Part shown: positions 57,538 through 64,000 of the stretch, in pieces
Layout of the letters: each line of letters begins with the position of its first letter
How positions within the stretch are numbered: the stretch's first letter is position 1
Origin: Brevibacillus fortis
GTDB lineage: Bacteria > Bacillota > Bacilli > Brevibacillales > Brevibacillaceae
DNA length: 64,000 nt
Direction of reading: 5' to 3'
NCBI RefSeq assembly: GCF_003013395.1
Contig: NZ_PXZM01000018.1
Coordinates: 103,967-167,966, forward strand
Position numbers and translations under genes: made by a program
The notes under the pieces: generated by a model
Seen by the model: only the letters and a program-made list of their open reading frames with translations
Told to the model about the DNA's origin: nothing
Databases searched by the model: none

Positions 57538-60498
57538 GCTAGTTCACCTTCTAATAATAAGCGCTCTTTCATGTCCAACCGGAATGTTCCATACGGATTA
57601 ACGTGCGTATAAATTAACGGGGTTAGGGCACGGAAATCCTCTGGAGCCATCAGGTCAAACCATTTCTTCTCCGATAAAATATTTTGAAACATGATGGTGT
57701 TGATATATACCAAGCAATTTTGCAGCAAATGCAAAGATAGAACGGCCATTTCCTGATCTTCCATGCGATTCGTGGCGATTTCTCCGCCCTTGCCATAGAA
57801 GATAAAGCTGTTGGCCGAGTTCCAGTTCTCTACGACATTTAAACCTTCATTGATTTCGCGGCGTAGCTCCTCTGAGTGTAAATAATTGCAAAGGAAGATC
57901 GTTTTTACTGCTTTCCCCAACTCTCCTAAAACTTGATACGTCGGATGTTTCAGGTTATTTCGTGTGAATCGTTTCAGGATGGCTTCAGTCTCTGCTGTCC
58001 CTAAACGCAGAGCTGTAGCATACTTCATCATTTGGTCATACTGCTGTTGGATCAGCTCCCAGTTGATTGGACGTGTCAGTACCGGTTGCAAATTGGGATA
58101 AGCATCTGTCATTCCAGGCTCAGGGCGATATAACTTTTGAGAGTGGATCGCTTTTAATCGTGGCATGAGTTGGAATCCGAGCAGATGGCAAAAAGCAAAG
58201 GCAACTTCACTTTGGCCGTGTGAATCTACATAGTTTTTCTCCACTTCCATATCCGTACAATGCCGGAGTAATCCTTCGATCATAGCAGCAATCTCAGATG
58301 AGGAGCATGATTTGAGCTGTGAATAGATACACGTTGAATTTTTCTCCACATGCCAGTAAATCATCACGCCACGGCCGCGGTACCGGATATGCCACTCCGT
58401 CATAAGGTTCTGATCCCAGGCTCCGAACTTCTTCGAGTCTGAAGCGCAAGAAGTTGTACCTTCGCCCCATATTTCTAGCATGCGGATCTGAAAAATAGCA
58501 TTCACCACTTCAGCAATGGCATTACGAAGGTTGTCTTTGTGAATGAACTTGCGCCGGACATAGAGAAGATCCTTATAACTTTCTCCATGATCACCGGCAC
58601 TGACTCGTTTTAAGCCGGTGTTGGTTCCTAAACCGTAAAGAGAAAGTATCAATCGCTTTTGCAGCGTTTCACGATCTAAAATCTCACGATTGGCCACCGT
58701 CTTGAATTGTTCCGTAAACGAAACGCGCAAGTCCGTCTCTTTTAAAATGTCCAGCAGGCTTGTCATCGGCCAGCGGCGTGCAATTTCGGCTTTAACCCGC
58801 GCTAAATTTAATGGCTCTGCCTGTGGTTCCAATGGAGTGACGGAAATCCAGCCGGTGCCTTTTTCCGTAATCCGTACTTTGGGGTTCTTTGGCATCCCGG
58901 CATTGAGCTTTGCTAGTCCTTGGATCATTTCTTGTTTAAGTGCAGCAATAAAAGAATCCGCATCTAACGGCTGATTCAATGCTTTGTAGTTTTCTTCCCG
59001 GCGTTCCTCAAAATCGGATGGAAGATCCTCATCCGGATTCCGGTATCGGTTAGCACCGGCTACCCAAATTTCTTTGCAACGTAATTTATCCCGAAGCATC
59101 TGCAAGGTGCTGATCTCATAGTTAATTCGGTTAATCCGTTCCTGTCCTTTGTCGTCTTTTTCGATAATAATTTCTTTGTACGCAATACGGATTACACCAT
59201 CTATCGGAATGTCATTAGTTAAAGGGAAATAATGTAGGCCGGTATTCGCATACTTTTTTATCAACTCCAATGCACGAATCACTGGACGATGAACGTCATT
59301 GTTTGAACGGAAATCAAGAATACTGAGGATCTCTGGAACCATCCGACGGTAATGGCTGCCATAGGAGGCACGGATGACATTATGGATTTTTTCACGGTAA
59401 GCCGGTCCAGTATGTTTAAATTCTTTGACGAGATCCTTCAAAGTTTGCTCGTTGACCACTGGGAATAATACTTCTTTAATGATTCCATCTGGATGGTTGA
59501 TAGCTGTTTGTGCTAGATTGAACAAGATTCCGTACTTGTTGCTGACACGTCGTAAATCCTTCAGGATTTCCTTTTCTACCTTACGTTCTGCTCGAACACC
59601 AATACGATGAACGATCTGGATAAGGAGATCGACTAGGTTATCCGATATTTCCATGCTCCGAAGCCAGAAGAAAGCCGACAGCAACGTATACCGAATCGGT
59701 GCGGGATGACGGCGCAGTTCCCGGATGTCTTCTGTAGACACACGTTGCCGATATTTCTTCAAAACTTTTAGAGGGGTATCTTTAAAGGTTGTCCGGAAGT
59801 TACAAATTTCGAATCGTGCGCAACTTATTGATTTCTTTTAATACACTCTCAAGCCCTGCTCGTCCGGGATCAGCTTTTAGTTCGTTAAAGGAAATCTGTC
59901 GATTTTCGTGCTGCTCTAGTTCTTCCTCGTCGTCTAGTACAGTAATGCTTTCTATCAGCACATCCAATTTAGCCAATGAAGGCACTGGTAACTTTTGAAA
60001 AGTTGTTTGGAAGAATTGTTCTTCATATGTGTGTATAGCTGAACGAATTAACCGTTCGACCCGATCTGGAGTGGGCGGTTCCACTTTCAAGTCCCGGAAA
60101 TACCCATATACAGCCTCTTTGAGATATTCAAACTCTTGATTATGATGAAGGACATGTTGGCATAGCCAATCCGTGACTCTTGGTACATCCTCTACAGTTG
60201 CTTTTCGAAAACCATAGTACTCCCGAATTTGCACGCGGTGACGTTTAATGGTCCGGCCGTTCCAGTCATACTGTGCATATACTCCAGGTTCCAATGAAAG
60301 CTGTTTTGCAATGTAAGCCAGGACTACTTTGGGAATTTCGAACTTATTGTTTGGAAAACGTGCCTCATATTGAAAAAACTTAAGAAGGGCTGCAAATCCA
60401 AGTTTTGTCTCGCCTAATTTGTATTCAATTAACGCAAGTTCGTGTGGGAGTAAGGTAAAATGCTCGATTAACTCATCTAATTCCCAATTTCGTTTCAT
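57534..60498 (-). pseudogene. tnpA: Tn3-family transposase, split by a stop codon and a frameshift
   Basis: The N-terminal part (60498 to 59800, 232 codons, AGGAGG five bases before ATG) is the DUF4158-type DNA-binding region. It ends KLRTIRNL at TAA 59802-59800. The same frame continues LPDNL before a one-base slip at about 59781-59788, after which [20 protein letters not shown] runs on into the 742-codon C-terminal part. The catalytic block shows [37 protein letters not shown] and [17 protein letters not shown]. Joined, it would be a normal transposase of about 990 residues. Two independent lesions make it inactive. It is followed by the overlapping recombinase gene. Terminal inverted repeats could not be located. 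Confidence 0.9.
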
Positions 60499-60516
60499 GA
60501 AATCCTCCTATCTATA

Positions 60517-60666
60517 AAGTTCCTAAAAACACTAGTACCGGAACAAATTTGATAAGATCAGTATAAATTTCATGGTAGAAATATATAATTAAGGACATAA
60601 AATCTACGAAGTTCCATATACCAATCAAAAATCGGAACTTAAAGATTCGATACCTGGGCGTGTTCC
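60517..60666. repeat. Cluster of five GTTCC/GGAAC motifs upstream of the transposase (candidate resolution site)
   Basis: AAGTTCC at 60517-60523 and GGAAC at 60540-60544 form one inverted pair; AAGTTCC at 60609-60615 and GGAACTT at 60634-60640 form a second; GTTCC recurs at 60662-60666. Paired inverted motifs plus accessory copies upstream of tnpA resemble the internal recombination site used by TnpI in Tn4430. Confidence 0.45.
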
Positions 60667-60796
60667 GCGATAAACTTATGAAATGAACTCCGAAAAGAAT
60701 TATTTGATCGAAAAGACCAATAATTGTAAAATGATTGTAAATAAATGTAAACATTACTTCGCTTTGTATTTTGGGAGGACGTGATTATCATGGAGT

Positions 60797-61384
60797 TACA
60801 AGAAACACAACAACGAAGTTTACTCAAAGTATAACCTGATTTCTTTAAATTTTGCTCAAGTTCTGATCGTAACGGAACGTTTTGTGATGAGCCAATACCG
60901 ACTGTTTCGAGCGTTACAAGGAGGTGATGCTGAGGAAAACTAGGAAGCTGTGATTCGGTTTGGTATCTATCGAAAGAGACTGCCGGAAAATCATCAGATG
61001 GATGCTCTGCTTCAATTGGCTAATACATGTTTTTCCTTACACAGATGCGCAGAAGTTGAAAAATACGCTGACGAACTAAGACAATTAGCTACTCTAGTTT
61101 ATCAAGATGAGCTACGCAAACAACAAAACAATAGAGGTGATGAGCCTTTAAAAACGGATCGCCACTTGGTTGTTTACTATGGGCAAGGATACCTCTTGAA
61201 GGCCGCAGCATTAGTGCAGTAGGAAAAATACGCAGAAGCTAAACCATATATTGAAAGTTATTCTGAACTTGGCTGGTTTTAGCTTTTAGATGAGGTTGGT
61301 TTTGTTGAGGTGGCCAAATTTCGTAAATGGCCTCACCATATCAAAAAAAAATGTACGTTTAGACACAATCTGGACATATTTTAA
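60797..61384 (+). pseudogene. Remnant of a TPR-type cytosolic regulator with three in-frame amber codons
   Basis: A single frame runs from about 60785 to TAA 61382-61384, broken by TAG at 60941, 61220 and 61280 with no frameshift. Its content (LIVTERFVMSQYRLFRALQG, MDALLQLANTCFSLHRCAEV, EAKPYIESYSELGWF) is a series of TPR-like helices, as in XRE-TPR or RNPP-type regulators of Bacillales. The N-terminal HTH is missing, consistent with truncation near the transposon end. It lies directly upstream of the toxin gene. Confidence 0.65.
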
Positions 61385-61470
61385 AGTGTTTGCTGTACGT
61401 TAAGAATATTTTTCAGTTAAATAAGGACTATTTGGCGCTGGAAAATCAATGATTTTTAAAATGTCAACTG

Positions 61471-61501
61471 GAATATTTCTTTCACCAATGGACATTACAT
61501 T
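61471..61501 (+). promoter_or_regulatory. Candidate sporulation (sigma-E-like) promoter of the toxin gene
   Basis: GAATATT at 61471-61477 fits the sigma-E -35 GHATATT. ATTACATT at 61494-61501 is a partial match (6 of 8) to CATACAHT after 16 bases. Mother-cell expression is usual for cry genes. A small hairpin CCCCT/AGGGG (61529-61543) follows in the leader. Confidence 0.3.
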
Positions 61502-61614
61502 TAAATTTCTTATGAATTAAGCTTACTCCCCTTTCTCAGGGGATGGGCAAATATACCCTATACAAGCGATCACACATGTTACGACAAAAAAGAAAGATAC
61601 AAGGAGGTTTATAC

Positions 61615-63633
61615 ATGAATCAAAATTCCAATAACAATGAAAATGAAATCATGGATACTGGTTCTCAGCCAAGGTACCCCCTTGCGCAGGCACCAGGTTC
61701 TGAATTCCAAGGGATGAATTATAAAGATGGAGAACAGAATCCCTCTGTTCGTCAACAGGAAGCAGTTACAGACGCTGCACTCCAAACTACATCAGAAGTT
61801 ACCCAAACCCTTATAAATGCCGGGAATACCACCAGCACTTTGGGATTATCATCATGGAAGATAGCAGGCGGGATTCTTTCAGCTATCTCCAAAATACTAT
61901 GGAGGACTATTGCAAATCAACAACAATGGGAAGAGATGATAGATGCAGTAGAAATTCTTATTAAAAAAGCGCTAAATCAACAAAAGTATGAGGTAGCAAT
62001 AGCTCAATTAGAGGGATTACAAGCTGTGGTGGATAGATATATAAAAGCGCTAGATGATTTACACGCAAACCCTACGAATCAGGATTTGCAAAATGAAGTA
62101 CTTATGAGGTGGGACGCCGCTGATACCACTTTTATAACTGCCATGCCACAATTTAGTCCTGGCACAACAGGAGGGGAATCACAAATTCTATTACTCGCTG
62201 TTTATGCGCAAGCAGCGAACCTTCACTTGCTGTTATTACGAGATGCTGTGCAATTCGGAGCACAATGGGGGATGGACTCCGCTACAATTGAAACCAATTA
62301 TGACGAACTCCTAGATAGGCTGAATCAATATAACGATTATTGCGTGAATACGTACAACAGTGGAATACAACAATCCCGAAACTTACAAGCAGATTTATCT
62401 AACTATGATCAGTACCCATGGACACGAGATAATCAATCAGCTTATTCTAGTTTCCGTGATGCTAAAGGAGAATATAAAGGTACAGAAAATTGGAATTTAT
62501 ATAATAAGTTTCGAAAAGAGATGACCATTATGGCATTAGATATTACTTCCTTCTGGTCACTATATAATCCATATAACTACCCATTACCAGTTAAAACTGA
62601 ACTAACACGAGAATTGTTCACAGATATCAGAGGAACAACTTGGAGATCAGATAACAATTTAAATACGATAGATGATATAGAGGCCCGTATGGTTGGAAAT
62701 CGAAACGCACACTTATTTACTTGGTTAAAACAGATGAATTTTTATATGAAATATAAGGGGAAAGATTCTGATACCACCCATGGTAACCTTATGGTAGGAT
62801 TGGAAAAAACAGTGCAAACAACTCTTGGGCCGGATCAAAAACCTCCGATAGAAGGGCAGAATACAAATTATGATAGCGTTGAACGCCCTGGAGTTAATAT
62901 TACAGAATATTATTGGAATGTTGCGGAAACTAAACAGTGGTTTGAAACAAGACGACTAACATTAAGGGTAAGTACTGGTATCGTATCAGCAGACTTGGGA
63001 ACGGTAGATTTTGAATTATGGGACCGCGGTCACCCTGGCTACCGGGATTATATATATGGCAAAAGTCATAGATCAAATTCTATTAAGGATCATCGATTAT
63101 CATGGGTGAAATTTGAGCCTGTATATCAGGGCTGCCCTTTCGTATGGTCTAATGAAAGACAACTAAGTGCTTTATTATTTGGTTGGACACACAACAGTGT
63201 CGATCCAAACAATACGATAGTTACAGATCAAATTACCCAAATTCCAGCGGTGAAGGCGTACTGGAATCGAGGTGCTTTTTCCGTTGAGAAGGGACCCGGT
63301 TCTACAGGAGGGGATCTCGTTAAATTAAGCCCTTCTGGCGAAGTGTCAATCAAGGTAAGACCATCAAGTCCTGGTAAAGTTTCGTATCGTGTTCGCATTC
63401 GATATGCGGCTGTAGCGAATGGTAAACTCAATGTCAAAAAGTACGTTAGTAGTATACATGCATCTATAACTTATGATTATATACAAACGACTGCTGGTAA
63501 TCTTACGTATTCATCGTTCCAATATTTAGATGTTTACAATTTCGTTCTAGCAGAATCTCAATTTGAGGTCTGGCTCACCAATGAGAGCGGTGGTCCTATC
63601 TATATCGACAAAATCGAATTTCATTCCATTTGA
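61615..63633 (+). CDS. Three-domain Cry-like insecticidal/nematicidal toxin
   Basis: A 672-residue toxin core. Conserved blocks are recognisable in order. Domain I central helix: AVYAQAANLHLLLLRDAVQF (block 1). End of domain I: MTIMALDITSFWSLYNPYNY and LTRELFTD (block 2). Domain II beta prism up to about residue 500. FGWTHNSVDPNNTI with ITQIPAVKA (block 4) at the domain III junction. IYIDKIEFHSI at the end (block 5). Cry proteins insert into midgut membranes through domain I after receptor binding by II and III. There is no signal peptide. ATG 61615 is chosen because AAGGAGG lies seven bases upstream; the open frame back to 61543 lacks a site. The stop TGA comes exactly at the end of block 5, so the long C-terminal crystallisation region is absent. 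Holotype class cannot be assigned without a search. Confidence 0.93.
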   Translation: MNQNSNNNENEIMDTGSQPRYPLAQAPGSEFQGMNYKDGEQNPSVRQQEAVTDAALQTTSEVTQTLINAGNTTSTLGLSSWKIAGGILSAISKILWRTIANQQQWEEMIDAVEILIKKALNQQKYEVAIAQLEGLQAVVDRYIKALDDLHANPTNQDLQNEVLMRWDAADTTFITAMPQFSPGTTGGESQILLLAVYAQAANLHLLLLRDAVQFGAQWGMDSATIETNYDELLDRLNQYNDYCVNTYNSGIQQSRNLQADLSNYDQYPWTRDNQSAYSSFRDAKGEYKGTENWNLYNKFRKEMTIMALDITSFWSLYNPYNYPLPVKTELTRELFTDIRGTTWRSDNNLNTIDDIEARMVGNRNAHLFTWLKQMNFYMKYKGKDSDTTHGNLMVGLEKTVQTTLGPDQKPPIEGQNTNYDSVERPGVNITEYYWNVAETKQWFETRRLTLRVSTGIVSADLGTVDFELWDRGHPGYRDYIYGKSHRSNSIKDHRLSWVKFEPVYQGCPFVWSNERQLSALLFGWTHNSVDPNNTIVTDQITQIPAVKAYWNRGAFSVEKGPGSTGGDLVKLSPSGEVSIKVRPSSPGKVSYRVRIRYAAVANGKLNVKKYVSSIHASITYDYIQTTAGNLTYSSFQYLDVYNFVLAESQFEVWLTNESGGPIYIDKIEFHSI

Positions 63634-63681
63634 GCTTTAGAAAAGGCAAGAAAGGCAGTGAACGGTCTGTTTCAAAGTTAA
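63634..63681 (+). pseudogene. Vestige of the Cry protoxin C-terminal extension
   Basis: In frame directly after the toxin TGA the DNA encodes ALEKARKAVNGLFQS and then TAA. Long Cry toxins have an almost identical segment right after domain III (LERAQKAVNALFTS in Cry1A). This shows that the toxin descends from, or recombined with, a full-length protoxin gene. Confidence 0.75.
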
Positions 63682-64000
63682 AAAAGGCAGAAACAGGTAT
63701 TAATAAACGTCTGTCAATTATTCAGGCACCCATTCGGAGGAACAAAGATTCTTCGAGAAATCTCTGGATCGACGCACAGAAACAGGCATAGACGCAAATG
63801 AGCCGTCAAAGCAGAAAAAGCCGTGGAGCTGACGTATGCGAATAGCAGAATGCTCGCAGCGTTCCAGCTAATCTCTTCGGATCTTGGCCAGCAGCTGCTC
63901 ATCAGTAAGGCTTGCCGTTCCATACGTTATTGGCTCCCGTGGGGCACGTATACAAGTAAAAGAGGCCAGTATTTCCTGAGTGTGAACTGTTACCCGTTAG
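63682..64000. other. Stretch downstream of the toxin gene, content unrecognised
   Basis: A short protein-like run (INKRLSIIQAPIRRN) reaches a stop near 63789. From about 63808 to the window edge another frame stays open on the plus strand (VELTYANSRMLAAFQLISSD) without a start codon or ribosome site. Local GC is higher than in the toxin gene. It may be another gene relic. Confidence 0.3.

Noticed and set aside
60721..60757. ATTGTAAA-type short repeats as a CRISPR or iteron array
   Set aside because: Only two or three imperfect copies of under ten bases, with no regular spacing.
60941..61282. Amber codons in this relic and in copD as a sign of amber recoding or suppression
   Set aside because: TAG is used as the ordinary stop of lanC, nikB and prpB in the same window, and no suppressor tRNA or pyrrolysine gene is present.

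Overview
This window looks like chromosome (or a large replicon) of a spore-forming Firmicute of the Paenibacillaceae, most probably Brevibacillus and plausibly the B. laterosporus group. This is inferred from gene content, moderate-to-low GC, strong GGAGG ribosome binding sites, frequent TTG/GTG starts and the mix of lantibiotic, NRPS and Cry-type insecticidal genes. No rRNA or tRNA gene and no CRISPR array was seen.

Layout. 1-3.6 kb: a gene tail, a GNAT acetyltransferase and catalase-peroxidase katG with a PerR-like operator. 3.7-11.2 kb: a class I lantibiotic operon (precursor, LanB, LanT, LanC, LanD). The 43-residue precursor has five Cys and five Ser/Thr in its presumed core and ends in Cys-Cys, as expected for an aminovinyl-cysteine terminus. 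11.4-14.4 kb: an exported PepSY-like protein and an OmpR-type two-component system. 14.9-26.9 kb: a single 4006-residue NRPS (C-A-T, C-A-T-E, C-A-T-R) whose adenylation codes read Pro, Orn/Lys-like and Phe. Its terminal reductase predicts an N-acyl-Pro-D-Orn/Lys-Phe aldehyde or alcohol. A convergent P450 follows. 29-35 kb: a copper block with a multicopper oxidase, CopC, a CopD interrupted by an in-frame amber codon, and a histidine kinase/response regulator pair.

35.7-46 kb: a cobalamin riboswitch with an intrinsic terminator precedes the methylcitrate-cycle genes (methylcitrate synthase, PrpD, PrpB). A valine-degradation operon follows (acyl-CoA dehydrogenase, MmsB, MmsA, enoyl-CoA hydratase, 3-hydroxyisobutyryl-CoA hydrolase). 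Valine breakdown yields propionyl-CoA, which the methylcitrate cycle consumes. B12 control fits a switch to the B12-dependent methylmalonyl-CoA route when cobalamin is available. 46-51 kb: a NUDIX protein, an unknown small protein, a GMC oxidoreductase, decayed DNA and a frameshifted GrpB-family gene. 51.3-56.7 kb: a second cobalamin riboswitch controls a NikABCDE-like ABC transporter, most simply read as cobalt uptake.

56.8-64 kb: a Tn3-family transposase gene broken by a stop and a frameshift, coupled to a tyrosine recombinase; a degraded TPR-type regulator with three amber codons; and an intact three-domain Cry-like toxin gene of 672 codons. Directly after the toxin stop codon lies a short relic of the protoxin C-terminal extension found in long Cry proteins.
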